Positions 26,788-35,586 of a stretch of 64,000 nucleotides of DNA are shown here, piece after piece. The notes beneath the pieces are model-generated. The model did not search any database. It saw only the letters and a program-made list of their open reading frames with translations, and was not told the DNA's origin. The DNA comes from Pseudomonas anuradhapurensis (lineage in GTDB: Bacteria; Pseudomonadota; Gammaproteobacteria; Pseudomonadales; Pseudomonadaceae). How positions within the stretch are numbered: the first letter of the stretch is position 1; every line of letters starts with the position of its first letter. The stretch spans positions 2,677,001-2,741,000 of the forward strand of contig NZ_CP077097.1 in the NCBI RefSeq assembly GCF_014269225.2. Reading direction: 5' to 3'. The translations under genes and the position numbers were made by a program.

Positions 26788-28297
26788 GCAGGGTGCCTCC
26801 TTTGGCTTCGCAGCGGCGTAACAGCAGGGAAGGGCGGTAGCGGCTCTCGCCGTAGCTGCGCTGCAAGTTGTCGAGCACACGCAGGGTCTGGCGGATGCCG
26901 AGATGAGTGGCCCAGGCCAACGGGCCGCAGGGGTAGTTGACGCCCGCGCGCATGGCCAGGTCGATGTCGGCGGCGCTGCCGACGCCTTGCAATACCGCAT
27001 CGGCGGCCTCGTTGGCGAGCATAGCCACGGTACGCAGCACCACCAGGCCCGGCAGGTCGGCGACAGGGGTAATCCGCAGGCCGGCACGCTGCAGCAAGGC
27101 CACCGCCTGGTCACGGGCGTTGTCGCTGGTGTCCGCCGACCAGCTGATGGCAATGCGTGTGGCGGTACCGTAGTCCAGTGCCAAGTCCAGCAGCACCAGG
27201 TTACGCAGGCCGTCCTCCCGCGCACGCTGGCTGGCCAGGCGGCCATCTGACAGCGCGATGGTGGCTTCGCCTGCCTGAATCAGGCCGCTACCGGCACGCT
27301 GGGTCACGGTGATGCCGCTTCGGCGCAAGCGCTCGACCAGCGGCTGCAGCACCCCGAGATGGCCTTCGACGACGCAGGCCTCGGCTGAGGCAGGGCTGTG
27401 CAGCTCAAGCGGCTGCGGACGCACGGCCCCCTCGGCATAGCTATAGAAGCCCTGGCCGCTCTTTCGACCGAGGCGACCGGCGTCGACCAGTTCTTTTTGC
27501 ACCAGCGAAGGCTGGAAGCGGGAATCACCATAAAATGCTTCGAATACCGAGCAGGTGACCGCGTAATTAACGTCTTGGCCAATCAGGTCGGTCAGCTCGA
27601 ACGCGCCCATGCGGAAACCGCCGGCATCCCGTAATAGCGCGTCCAGCGTTGCGCAATCGGCTGCGCCTTCCTGCAGCAGACGCAGGCTTTCCGCGTAGAA
27701 TGGCCGCGCCACGCGGTTGACGATGAAACCCGGCGTGGAGCGCGCATGCACCGGCTGCTTGCCCCAGGCCTTGGCGGTGGCATGAATGCACGCGGCAACG
27801 GCCGGGGCAGTAGCCAGGCCCGAGACCACTTCAACCAGCGCCATCAGCGGTGCGGGGTTGAAGAAGTGCATGCCGACCAGCTGTTGCGGGCGTTGCAGCC
27901 CGGCGGCGAGGCTGGTGATGGACAGCGACGAGGTGTTGCTGGCAAGGATGCAGTCGGCAGCACACAGGGCTTCCAGCTGGCTGAACAACGCTTGCTTGAC
28001 GTGCAGGTTCTCGACGATGGCCTCGATCACCAGGCGTGCATCGGCCAAGGCTTCAATACGCTCCACCGGGCACAGCCGGGCGCTGATCGCTTCCCGTTCG
28101 ACGGGCTGCAAGGTGCCTTTTTCCACCAGCCGGGCAAGTTGCCGATCGATACCGGCCACCGCCTGCACAGCAGCGCCAGGGCGGTTGTCGTAGAGTCTGA
28201 CCGGGTGGCCGGCCTGTGCCGCGACCTGGGCGATGCCAGCCCCCATCGCGCCCGCGCCGATCACCGCCACCGGCGTATTGCTTGCAAGTGCACTCAT
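26780..28297 (-). CDS. paaH: 3-hydroxyadipyl-CoA dehydrogenase
   Basis: A 505-residue NAD-dependent dehydrogenase, longer than FadB-type single-domain enzymes because it has two C-terminal 3HCDH domains. The Rossmann motif [11 protein letters not shown] is at residues 15-25; HFFNPAPLM near residue 144 and KS.GFIVNRV-like [10 protein letters not shown] near residue 182 carry the catalytic His and substrate loop. The ATG at 28297 lies 2 bp after the paaG stop. Confidence 0.95.
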   Translation of the reverse strand: MSALASNTPVAVIGAGAMGAGIAQVAAQAGHPVRLYDNRPGAAVQAVAGIDRQLARLVEKGTLQPVEREAISARLCPVERIEALADARLVIEAIVENLHVKQALFSQLEALCAADCILASNTSSLSITSLAAGLQRPQQLVGMHFFNPAPLMALVEVVSGLATAPAVAACIHATAKAWGKQPVHARSTPGFIVNRVARPFYAESLRLLQEGAADCATLDALLRDAGGFRMGAFELTDLIGQDVNYAVTCSVFEAFYGDSRFQPSLVQKELVDAGRLGRKSGQGFYSYAEGAVRPQPLELHSPASAEACVVEGHLGVLQPLVERLRRSGITVTQRAGSGLIQAGEATIALSDGRLASQRAREDGLRNLVLLDLALDYGTATRIAISWSADTSDNARDQAVALLQRAGLRITPVADLPGLVVLRTVAMLANEAADAVLQGVGSAADIDLAMRAGVNYPCGPLAWATHLGIRQTLRVLDNLQRSYGESRYRPSLLLRRCEAKGGTLHD

Positions 28298-28299
28298 GC

Positions 28300-29091
28300 T
28301 CAACGCCCCTTGAATACCGGCGTACGTTTGTCGATGAAGGCACTCACGCCTTCACGGTAGTCCTCGCTGCGCCCGGCCAGGCGTTGCAGGTCGCGTTCCA
28401 GCTCCAGCTGCTCATCGAAACCATTGTCGAAGCTGGCGTTGAGGGCGCGCTTGATCAGGGCCAGGCCATAGGTTGGCTGGGTGGCGAGCTGGCGGGCGAA
28501 GGTGAGGGCCTCGTCGCGCAGGGCAGCATCATCCACCACGCGATGGATCAGCCCCCATTGCTGAGCCTGTTCCGCGCCGAGGCGTTCGCCCAGCAGGGCC
28601 AGGGCCTTGGCCCGTGCCATGCCGACAAGGCGCGGCAGCAGCCAGGTACCCCCGGAGTCCGGCACCAGGCCGATCTTGCAGAAAGCCTGGATGAAGCTTG
28701 CCGACCGGGCCGCCAGCACCAGGTCGCAGGCCAGCGGGATATTGGCACCGGCGCCGGCTGCCACGCCATTGACCGCGCAGACCACCGGCAAGGGCAAGTC
28801 CCGCAGGGTACGCACCAGCGGGTTGTAGAAGCGTTCGATTGATTCGCCCAGGTCCGGCATCTCGGCGCCGGGTGCGACATTGCGCTCGGACAGGTCCTGG
28901 CCGGCACAGAAGCCGCGGCCCTCAGCCGTAAACAGCAGCACCCGTGCATCACTGCTCTGGCGCACCTGCTTGAGCGCTTCGCGCACTTCCAGATGCATGG
29001 CGGCATTAAAGCTGTTCAGCTGTTCGGGGCGGTTCAAGGAGAGGAGGGCGACGCCGTCCTCGATGGAAAACAGGATGTGCTGGAAGGTCAT
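28300..29091 (-). CDS. paaG: Ring-1,2-epoxyphenylacetyl-CoA isomerase
   Basis: A 263-residue crotonase-fold enzyme that turns the ring epoxide into oxepin-CoA and later moves a double bond in the open-chain intermediate. Family features are FCAGQDLSER near residue 62, NGVAAGAGANIPLACD near residue 106 and IGLVPDSGGTWLLPR near residue 132, where the Asp is the PaaG catalytic residue. It lies between paaF and paaH. Confidence 0.94.
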   Translation of the reverse strand: MTFQHILFSIEDGVALLSLNRPEQLNSFNAAMHLEVREALKQVRQSSDARVLLFTAEGRGFCAGQDLSERNVAPGAEMPDLGESIERFYNPLVRTLRDLPLPVVCAVNGVAAGAGANIPLACDLVLAARSASFIQAFCKIGLVPDSGGTWLLPRLVGMARAKALALLGERLGAEQAQQWGLIHRVVDDAALRDEALTFARQLATQPTYGLALIKRALNASFDNGFDEQLELERDLQRLAGRSEDYREGVSAFIDKRTPVFKGR

Positions 29092-29125
29092 GACAGACTC
29101 GCTTCGTCAGGCTAGGGAAGGATGA

Positions 29126-29899
29126 TCAGCGGCCCTGGAAGCGGGCCTGGCGTTTTTCCTGGAAGGCGCGAATGCCTTCGTCGCGGTCAGCGGTGCCGGC
29201 CAGCAAGGTGAAGGCATGACGCTCGAAGCGCAGGCCGCTGGCCAGGTCGGTGTCCGCGGCCTTCAGCAGCGCTTCCTTGGCCAGGCGCACCGCCAGCGGC
29301 GCCTTGGCGGCGATGCTGCGGGCGACCTGCATGGCGCGTTCTACAGTCAATTCGGGCTGGGTGACTTCGCTGACCAGGCCCGCCTGCAGGGCGTGGCGAG
29401 CGGTGATGGTCTCGCCAGTCAGGACCATTTGCATGGCCAGCGGCTTGCCTACGGCGCGCAGCAGGCGTTGGGTGCCGCCGGCGCCTGGGATGATGCCGAG
29501 GTTGATTTCCGGCTGGCCGAAGCGCGCATCGGTGCCGGCGATGACGATGTCGGCGCACATCATCAGCTCACACCCACCGCCCAGGGCATAGCCGTCGACC
29601 GCCGCGATCAGTGGCTTGCTGAAAGCAGCGATGCCTTGCCAGTGCGCAACGCGCGGGTCATTGAGAATGCCCACCAGATCGCGCTCGGCCATCTCGCGGA
29701 TATCGGCGCCCGCGGCGAACGCCTTGCGATCACCGGTGATGATTACCACGCGGGTCAGTTCATCGTGCTCAGCCGCCCTGAGTGCAGCGGCCAGTTCTGC
29801 CAGCAACTCGGTGCACAGGGCGTTCAGGGCCTCGGGCCGCTGCAGGGTGATGAGCTGGATACCCTGTGCGGGCGCCTGCACGGCGAGATATCGCGGCAT
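29126..29899 (-). CDS. paaF: 2,3-dehydroadipyl-CoA hydratase
   Basis: A 257-residue enoyl-CoA hydratase. The two catalytic Glu lie in GGGCELMMC near residue 105 and GQPEINLGIIPGAGGTQ near residue 130, as in classical crotonases. The ATG at 29899 has GAGGA 6 bases upstream; ten more in-frame codons upstream lack a site. First gene of the paaFGHIJK operon, divergent from paaY. Confidence 0.94.
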   Translation of the reverse strand: MPRYLAVQAPAQGIQLITLQRPEALNALCTELLAELAAALRAAEHDELTRVVIITGDRKAFAAGADIREMAERDLVGILNDPRVAHWQGIAAFSKPLIAAVDGYALGGGCELMMCADIVIAGTDARFGQPEINLGIIPGAGGTQRLLRAVGKPLAMQMVLTGETITARHALQAGLVSEVTQPELTVERAMQVARSIAAKAPLAVRLAKEALLKAADTDLASGLRFERHAFTLLAGTADRDEGIRAFQEKRQARFQGR

Positions 29900-29998
29900 G
29901 TCGGGTTCCTCTGGCTGCACGCACGGCACATCGTGGGGCCGGCATTTCTTGGAATTGTCTGCAGGGACGTAATGCGGGGGTCACGTCCAGGTGGCACC

Positions 29999-30215
29999 AG
30001 TATATGCATCATTCGATACATTTACGCAACATCATAATGACTATGATGTATCCTTTTAGGGTGTAAGACGAACACGATAGCGGCTCTGCAGAGGCGCAAT
30101 AACGATGTGCAGCGCGGGCTACAACCCCAATTCGGACGGTTTCCGAAGGTAAGTTTCGGTAGAAAAAGTGATACATCAACTGGGCAATTGACGGCCGACA
30201 TAATGCGATACAAGA
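29999..30215. promoter_or_regulatory. Divergent paaF/paaY promoter region with PaaX-like half-sites
   Basis: The 353 bp between paaF and paaY holds no gene. On the minus strand a -10 TATACT (29999-30004) and a -35 TTGCGT (30024-30029, 19-bp spacer) lie about 100 bp before paaF. Inverted half-sites GATACAT (30015-30021) and ATGTATC (30046-30052) overlap it. Toward paaY, GTGATACATC (about 30168), a TTGACG (30188-30193) and GCGATACA (about 30205) follow. The half-sites match those at paaA and should bind PaaX. Confidence 0.65.
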
Positions 30216-30252
30216 TCTAACAGAATGTCTTATCACTTCAGGAGCTTTTGCC

Positions 30253-30852
30253 ATGCCTTGCTACCGACTGGACGGCCTGACGCCCGTGGTTCATCCCACA
30301 GCCTATGTGCACCCCAGCGCCGTGCTGATTGGCGACGTGATCATCGGCCCCCGCTGCTATGTGGGCCCACTGGCATCGCTGCGAGGGGATTTCGGCCGCA
30401 TCGTGCTGGAGGAGGGTGCCAACCTGCAGGACACCTGTGTGATGCATGGCTTTCCCGGCGGTGACACGGTGGTCGAACGTAACGGACACGTCGGGCACGG
30501 CGCCGTGTTGCACGGCTGCCGGATCGGTGAAGACGCCTTGATTGGCATGAACGCCGTGGTCATGGACGGTGCCCGAGTGGGACCACGCTGCATCGTCGCG
30601 GCCACCGCATTCGTCAAAGCGGGTTTCGAATGCGCAGCACAAAGCCTGGTGATGGGCGCGCCAGCCCAGGTCAAACGCTCGCTGAGCGAACAGGAGCTGG
30701 CCTGGAAGCAGCGCGGCACCGCCGAGTACCAACACCTGGCACAGCGCTGCATGAATACCATGGTTGAATGTCTGCCACTGAACGAAGCCGAGCCCGAGCG
30801 CCCACGCATGGAAGACACCGGTGTCAGGCCCAAAGGTATGGCACCGGCATGA
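30253..30852 (+). CDS. paaY: Gamma-carbonic-anhydrase-like thioesterase PaaY
   Basis: A 199-residue left-handed beta-helix protein built of hexapeptide repeats ([22 protein letters not shown] and so on, residues about 18-130) with the gamma-class metal-ligand His positions ([13 protein letters not shown]). PaaY homologues act as thioesterases on hydrolysed pathway intermediates. AGGAG lies 8 bases before the ATG. It is followed 77 bp later by paaX, as in E. coli reversed. Confidence 0.93.
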   Translation: MPCYRLDGLTPVVHPTAYVHPSAVLIGDVIIGPRCYVGPLASLRGDFGRIVLEEGANLQDTCVMHGFPGGDTVVERNGHVGHGAVLHGCRIGEDALIGMNAVVMDGARVGPRCIVAATAFVKAGFECAAQSLVMGAPAQVKRSLSEQELAWKQRGTAEYQHLAQRCMNTMVECLPLNEAEPERPRMEDTGVRPKGMAPA

Positions 30853-30929
30853 GCCTGGCAGCGTCACGCCATGGTCAGACGGTCCGCCGCACAGGTATAG
30901 TCGGTGCTTTATCCGCGCACAGTTCGCCC

Positions 30930-31853
30930 ATGAGCAATCTCGCCCCACTGAACAACCTGATCACCCGCTTCCAGGAACAGACGCCGATCCGCGCCAGTTC
31001 GCTGATCATCACTTTGTACGGCGACGCCATCGAGCCCCACGGCGGCACCGTCTGGCTGGGCAGCCTGATCAACCTGCTGGAGCCGGTCGGCATCAACGAG
31101 CGGCTGATTCGCACGTCGATCTTCCGCCTGACCAAGGAAGGCTGGCTGACCGCCGAGAAGGTTGGCCGGCGCAGCTATTACAGCCTGACGGGTACTGGCC
31201 GGCGGCGCTTCGAGAAAGCTTTCAAAAGGGTCTACAGCCCCAGCCAACCTGCCTGGGACGGCGCCTGGACCTTGGTATTGCTGTCGCAACTCGAGGCAGG
31301 CAAGCGCAAAGCGTTGCGTGAAGAACTGGAGTGGCAGGGGTTTGGTGCCATGGCGCCAAACCTGCTGGGTTGCCCACGGGCAGACCGCGTCGACCTGACG
31401 GCCACCTTGCGCGAGCTGGATGCCGCTGACGACAGCATTGTCTTCGAAACCCACACTCAGGAAGTGCTTGCCTCCAAGGCCATGCGCGCCCAGGTCCGGG
31501 AAAGCTGGCGTATCGACGAACTGGGGCAGCAGTACAGTGAATTCATTCAGCTGTTCCGGCCACTATGGCAAGGCTTGAAAGAACAGCAACAACTCGATGC
31601 GCAGGACTGCTTCCTGGCCCGTACGCTGCTGATTCACGAATACCGCCGACTGTTGCTACGCGATCCGCAACTGCCGGACGAACTGCTGCCAGGGGATTGG
31701 GAGGGAAGGGCCGCGCGGCAGTTGTGCCGTAACCTGTATCGCCTGGTGTTCGCCAAGGCTGAAGAGTGGCTGAACGCGGCGTTGGAGACGGCTGATGGGC
31801 CGTTGCCGGATGTGAATGAAGGGTTCTACAAGCGTTTTGGCGGGCTGTTGTAG
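30930..31853 (+). CDS. paaX: Phenylacetate catabolon repressor PaaX
   Basis: A 307-residue GntR-like repressor released from DNA by phenylacetyl-CoA. The N-terminal winged helix spans about residues 20-90 (IRTSIFRLTKEGWL as the recognition helix, RRSYYSLTGTGRR as the wing); the rest is the PaaX effector and dimer domain. The ATG of MSNLAPL fits the family N-terminus; the longer frame upstream overlaps paaY out of phase. Confidence 0.96.
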   Translation: MSNLAPLNNLITRFQEQTPIRASSLIITLYGDAIEPHGGTVWLGSLINLLEPVGINERLIRTSIFRLTKEGWLTAEKVGRRSYYSLTGTGRRRFEKAFKRVYSPSQPAWDGAWTLVLLSQLEAGKRKALREELEWQGFGAMAPNLLGCPRADRVDLTATLRELDAADDSIVFETHTQEVLASKAMRAQVRESWRIDELGQQYSEFIQLFRPLWQGLKEQQQLDAQDCFLARTLLIHEYRRLLLRDPQLPDELLPGDWEGRAARQLCRNLYRLVFAKAEEWLNAALETADGPLPDVNEGFYKRFGGLL

Positions 31854-31861
31854 GGACTGCT

Positions 31862-31905
31862 CAGATATAACTACGCTAAATGAACATTTAGTGTAGTTAT
31901 ATCTG
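31862..31905. terminator. AT-rich palindrome after paaX
   Basis: Arms of 21 bases (CAGATATAACTACGCTAAATG and its complement with one mismatch) face each other across a 2-base centre between the paaX stop and the convergent methyltransferase stop. It could terminate both transcripts. Its AT-richness is unlike the GC-rich REP hairpins elsewhere and it marks the start of an AT-richer stretch. Confidence 0.55.
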
Positions 31906-31914
31906 AAATGCATA

Positions 31915-32529
31915 TCAGCGAAGCAGGCGACGGGCCAGCCAAACCGTTTGTCCGCCACATTCCGCATCCTCCACGATGTGCTCCAGCACTCCGAAACCGT
32001 GGTCGTTCAATCGAGCGGTGTATTCCTCAGGATCCAGGCTGGCGTGATAGAGCGTTTCACCCTGTAATTCACCCAAGGCTTCGCCATGTGCGGGCCCACT
32101 GGTAAACATCAGCAACGCACCAGGTGCAGCGTGGCGCTGGAATATAAGAAACATCTGGCGTTGATCGTCGGGCTTGAGATGGAACAAGCTGTTCCAGGCC
32201 AGAATGCCGAGAAACTGCCGACCGAGCGCTAGCGTGCGCATGTCCTGATGAATCCATTCCTGCGTTGGGAAACGTTTTCTGCACAAGGCGAGCATTTGCG
32301 TGGACGAATCTACACCGACAACAGACAGGCCGGCGTCGATCAGATGGCGTGCCACAGGTTGACCTGAGCCGCAGCCCAGATCCAGCACGATTGCTGTTGG
32401 TGGCAGTAACGAGCGGAAGCGTTCGATCCATTTGCGATCAACGAAATGATCGGAGCGCAGGTCATTCCAGATCGATGCGTGGCGATCGTAGAGACTGATG
32501 ATCTGATTGGCGGATGGATGATACGGCAT
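31915..32529 (-). CDS. Class I SAM-dependent methyltransferase
   Basis: A 204-residue methyltransferase with motif I LDLGCGSGQPVARHL near residue 48, the acidic residue of motif II (VVGVDSS near residue 70) and the motif-IV-like AWNSLFHL near residue 108. The substrate cannot be inferred. The ATG of MPYHPSA has AAGGA about 10 bases upstream; an upstream in-frame stretch of about 62 codons has AT-rich, unusual composition and is left out. It stands alone, convergent with paaX. Confidence 0.8.
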   Translation of the reverse strand: MPYHPSANQIISLYDRHASIWNDLRSDHFVDRKWIERFRSLLPPTAIVLDLGCGSGQPVARHLIDAGLSVVGVDSSTQMLALCRKRFPTQEWIHQDMRTLALGRQFLGILAWNSLFHLKPDDQRQMFLIFQRHAAPGALLMFTSGPAHGEALGELQGETLYHASLDPEEYTARLNDHGFGVLEHIVEDAECGGQTVWLARRLLR

Positions 32530-33273
32530 GGACTGGGCATCCTTGACTGTGAAGGTGGGACGTTCACGAGGGTTTCCAGCGTTCAAATGTACCTGGGTAG
32601 CGGCCAATGTGGGAAATATGAATTTGCGCATAATGAGTATTATGTTAAATGATGTATATTGGTGCTCCTGCTCACAGGTGTCCGCTTTCACTAACCTCCG
32701 TTGAGATTTTAACAAAACCCCGTTTTTGAAAAATCAACCATTTACCCATCGTCACCTGTCTCTCCTGCCTTCACTCGGTTTCACAAACCTCCGTTCAGCT
32801 CGCTATCCATCACCAGTCCTCACACCATACGCACTTCAGCTAGCCGTACCTCGACTCGACTACCAGGCTGACCGAAGAACATCGCAGCATTCACTCCTGC
32901 AAGCTTGCTGCCGTCAGCGTAGTTGAAGCTTTCTGTCACGTGCTTGCGGACAAGGATCTCAAACTTGTTCTCGTTCTCAGCGATCCAGGTCATGACTTTT
33001 CTGATCATGTTCAAAGGGGCTGGCCGCACAGCTGCTGCGCCGTGCTGAGCGCGGGCGCACACTGCTTTTGTGCCGTTTTGCGGGGAAAAGGTTAACGCTA
33101 TCGAGCTGGAAAACTGCTGGGACGGTACACACAGGCCTCTTCCCGTAAAGCAGATGTACGACGAGATTAGTACCGTCTGGTTGACCTATAACACTCTTGC
33201 CTGATATTGCCTGTTGACGAAACGTCGTTGCCTTGCGCACTATCCGATCGTGAATCTTCGCAACGGATCACCC
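32530..33273. other. Gene-poor, AT-richer stretch
   Basis: About 740 bp with no convincing gene apart from one doubtful small frame at 32820-33008. It contains an imperfect 20-base direct repeat (TTTCACTAACCTCCGTTGAG at 32686 and TTTCACAAACCTCCGTTCAG at 32779, 18 of 20 identical), and a possible promoter TTGACC-18 bp-TATTGC at 33181-33210 pointing toward the DapA-family gene. It looks like decayed or imported sequence. Confidence 0.5.
32820..33008 (-). CDS. Doubtful small hypothetical protein
   Basis: A possible 62-residue protein (MIRKVMTWIAENENKFE...), whose composition looks more protein-like than the other frames in this stretch: NENKFEILVRKH, then FNYADGSKLAG. No clear ribosome-binding site and no recognised family. 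It could equally be the remnant of a longer gene whose front part is lost. Confidence 0.3.
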   Translation of the reverse strand: MIRKVMTWIAENENKFEILVRKHVTESFNYADGSKLAGVNAAMFFGQPGSRVEVRLAEVRMV

Positions 33274-33378
33274 ATGACGCTCACCGCTGACCACATGCTG
33301 ACTGCCAAGGGCCTCTCTGCCCAGGCATGCGCATGCATGTCCGTTGCCAAAAAATCCAAGAAACAGCCGCTCATTTGA
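33274..33378 (+). CDS. Possible lysine-rich leader peptide upstream of the DapA-family gene
   Basis: A 34-codon open frame starting ATG at 33274. Its last nine codons include four Lys (AAA AAA TCC AAG AAA, codons 26-30), followed by QPLI and a TGA. It ends 9 bases before a hairpin and 116 bp before the DapA-family ATG. The ribosome-binding site is weak (GGA about 8 bases upstream). A leader with a run of codons for the pathway's end product is what attenuation would require; without comparative data this is only a candidate. Confidence 0.3.
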   Translation: MTLTADHMLTAKGLSAQACACMSVAKKSKKQPLI

Positions 33379-33415
33379 CCGGGGCGCTGTCCCGTCAGAT
33401 GAGCTGACAGGACAG
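33369..33415 (+). promoter_or_regulatory. Two mutually exclusive hairpins, possible attenuator
   Basis: Hairpin A pairs 33369-33379 with 33394-33404 (11 consecutive pairs, one a G-U wobble); its 5' arm contains the stop codon of the small leader frame. Hairpin B pairs 33387-33398 with 33404-33415 (12 positions, one mismatch, 5-base loop). They share 33394-33398 and 33404, so both cannot form together. B is not followed by a T-run, which weakens it as an intrinsic terminator. Confidence 0.35.
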
Positions 33416-33494
33416 ATAGCGAAAGGTCTCCTCCCCGCTTGATTCCCATCCCCTCCTCTGACGTCGACCAATCGGTCTGCCTGAGGAGAAATGC

Positions 33495-34361
33495 ATGTCT
33501 AATTTTCACGGTATCTGGGTTGCACTGGTCACACCATTCCATTCGGGACAGGTCGATTTCCACGCCCTCCAGGGCTTGGCCAAGAAGCTCCTCGCTGATG
33601 GTGTGAGAGGCCTCGTGGTATGCGGTACCACGGGCGAAGCCGCAGCCATGAGCAGAGATGAGCAACTCGCGGTACTGGATGCAGTTCTGCAGGTCGCCGA
33701 GCCTGGCCAAGTGATCATGGGGCTATCGGGTAACAACCTGCGGGAAGTCCTGGCGTTCCAGCAATCGATTCAGAGCCGTGATATCGCCGGCGTCCTGGTT
33801 CCAGCCCCCTACTACATCCGCCCATCACAACAAGGCATCGAGTCGTTCTTCCAAAAAGTCGCTGATGCCTCATCAGTCCCCGTAGTGCTTTACGACATCC
33901 CCTACCGGACAGGTGTGAGGATTGACCGAGAGACGCTGAGAAGGATCGTGCACCATCCAAAAATTGCCGCTGTGAAGGATTGCAGTGGGGATATCGAGAC
34001 CACACTGGCACTGATCAGCGATGGCCATGCCGAGGTGCTGACAGGCGAGGATATCCAGATCTTCAACAACCTCGCTCTGGGCGGTGCCGGTGCGATTGCT
34101 GTTTCAGCACACATCCGCCCAGATCTCTTCGTCAAGATGATGCAGGAGGTGAACAGAAATGACGTCTTCGCAGCCCGGGCCACGTTCAATCGACTTTTAC
34201 CGTGGATTCAGACAGCCTTCATCGAACCGAATCCAGCAGTCGTGAAAGCTGCGTTGGGCATGCAGGGGCTGATCGTCAACGAAGTGCGGGAACCGATGCA
34301 GCCTTGCACACTTTTCACAGCAGAGCGCTTGCAGGCAGTGCTCAATTCCTTGATGGCCTAG
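33495..34361 (+). CDS. DapA-family lyase (4-hydroxy-tetrahydrodipicolinate synthase-like)
   Basis: A 288-residue TIM-barrel aldolase of the DapA/NanA superfamily. Visible are the GTTGEAAA loop near residue 45 with MSRDEQ, the catalytic Tyr in YDIPYRTG near residue 135 and the Schiff-base Lys in AAVKDCSGD near residue 163. This Tyr-Lys pair and length fit DapA, but the whole superfamily shares it, so a paralogue acting on another keto-acid is possible; no other lysine gene is near. GAGGAG lies 6 bases before the ATG. A possible leader peptide and hairpins precede it. Confidence 0.82.
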   Translation: MSNFHGIWVALVTPFHSGQVDFHALQGLAKKLLADGVRGLVVCGTTGEAAAMSRDEQLAVLDAVLQVAEPGQVIMGLSGNNLREVLAFQQSIQSRDIAGVLVPAPYYIRPSQQGIESFFQKVADASSVPVVLYDIPYRTGVRIDRETLRRIVHHPKIAAVKDCSGDIETTLALISDGHAEVLTGEDIQIFNNLALGGAGAIAVSAHIRPDLFVKMMQEVNRNDVFAARATFNRLLPWIQTAFIEPNPAVVKAALGMQGLIVNEVREPMQPCTLFTAERLQAVLNSLMA

Positions 34362-34831
34362 GCGAGGGCGAGAAAGCAGGCCGTTACGGTTGTTTCCAGA
34401 GCCAGGTGTCGGTAAGCCTGCGGATCGGTGTTCCGGTCAGCAGGCAGCCTATACATACGCTGACTAATTCTGCGCCGGCTCATAAAGGCTTTGCTCGAAG
34501 GCGGTACCGCACGCTGGATCGCTGCCGGGCAACCGCTGGAAACCGGCAAAACGCGGCTTGCCGTTCCACGCTGCGATCGCTACCGACGCCCGTACGAGGG
34601 CATGGACAATCCCCACGAGGCGATACAGGGGCTATCTGGGATTGGGAGTTTGGGCTGATAGCCCAACTCGAGCGTGATGGCTCCCATGGGTTCAAGGTGC
34701 TCTGAGCCTGGACAAATGTTCGCCTTGGGGTATGTAGCGCCTATGAGACCGAGCGCCGCGCGGGCGGTGCTCGGTCTCATAGGCAACGAAGAACTTCAAG
34801 CAAAAGTTGCTTCACATGAAGTCGATGCGGA
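34362..34831. other. Intergenic stretch without a supported gene
   Basis: About 470 bp between the convergent DapA-family gene and arfB. Open frames here lack ribosome-binding sites and protein-like composition. The only structure seen is the large hairpin at 34739-34784, listed separately. Confidence 0.5.
34739..34784. terminator. Large perfect hairpin upstream of the arfB stop
   Basis: A perfect 16-base inverted repeat (GCCTATGAGACCGAGC and its complement) flanks a 14-base GC-rich loop. It lies about 50 bp beyond the arfB stop and 380 bp beyond the DapA-family stop, with no T-run on either side. Probably a terminator or the remnant of a repeat. Confidence 0.5.
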
Positions 34832-35245
34832 TTAGAAATCCACCTTCCCCCGCCCCGCCTTGACCGTGCTGCGCCTGGCTTTCCCCTCGAGGCGGCGGGT
34901 CTTCGAGCCGAGGGTCGGTTTGGTGGGGCGGCGTTTCTTCTCGGTCTTGCCGGCAGCGATGATCAACTCGGCAAGACGCGCCAATGCGTCGGCCCGGTTC
35001 TGCTCCTGGGTGCGGTACTGCTGCGCCTTGATGATCAACACGCCGTCGCCAGTGATGCGACTGTCACGCAGCGCCAGCAGCCGCTCCTTGTAGAACTCGG
35101 GCAAGGATGAGGCCGGGATGTCGAAGCGCAGGTGCACAGCGCTGGACACCTTGTTGACATTCTGCCCACCCGCGCCTTGCGCGCGGATGTAGGTCAGTTC
35201 GATTTCGGCATCTGGCAGATGTACGTTATTGGAGATGATCAGCAT
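34832..35245 (-). CDS. arfB: Alternative ribosome-rescue factor ArfB (peptidyl-tRNA hydrolase)
   Basis: A 137-residue release-factor-like protein that frees stalled ribosomes without a stop codon. The catalytic GGQ lies in [10 protein letters not shown] near residue 24, and the C-terminal tail is rich in Lys and Arg ([18 protein letters not shown]), which inserts in the empty mRNA channel. There is no codon-recognition domain, as expected. The ATG at 35243-35245 gives the normal family length; a longer frame upstream runs through noncoding sequence. Confidence 0.95.
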   Translation of the reverse strand: MLIISNNVHLPDAEIELTYIRAQGAGGQNVNKVSSAVHLRFDIPASSLPEFYKERLLALRDSRITGDGVLIIKAQQYRTQEQNRADALARLAELIIAAGKTEKKRRPTKPTLGSKTRRLEGKARRSTVKAGRGKVDF

Positions 35246-35586
35246 GGCATGGCCCCTGGGAATCGCCCCCATTATCGCCGCCTTCGTCACTGTCCCATAG
35301 AACAACACAAGATTCTTTGAAGCAGCGACAGGAATGTACGACGTGCCTGCAGTCTCGTAAGGCGAAGCTTGTTGTGCCCATGCTGAACATCCAGGGTTAT
35401 GAGAATTGGCCTCCGAGCTACGGGATGAGTTTGGACCTGAGTGCGGTAGAACAGGCGATGGGACGTGGAATTCAGTTGGAATGATGTCCCGCACCGCTCG
35501 TCGTACCAACTGCAGATTGAAACCAACACGCCGGGGCCAGGCCTCTCGAACCGGTATGAATGTTCTCAACTGCAGGAGCTTCTACC
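35246..35586. other. Divergent intergenic region arfB / SDR
   Basis: About 340 bp between two divergent genes. I see no small gene, repeat or clear operator; only the SDR ribosome-binding site (AGGAG about 8 bases before its ATG) can be named. Confidence 0.5.

Noticed and set aside
30001..30180. The many TGTATC/GATACA repeats as a possible CRISPR or iteron array
   Set aside because: Spacing is irregular and the half-sites are palindromic operator arms of PaaX, not array repeats.
32977..33240. An 87-codon minus-strand frame in the gene-poor stretch
   Set aside because: No ribosome-binding site, no recognisable motif, and it overlaps the more protein-like small frame at 32820-33008 in another phase.
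33501..33710. Minus-strand frames opposite the DapA-family gene
   Set aside because: The plus-strand product carries the full catalytic set; these are shadows.
34202..34705. A 167-codon plus-strand frame overlapping the end of the DapA-family gene
   Set aside because: Starts inside a real gene in another phase and has no protein character beyond it.
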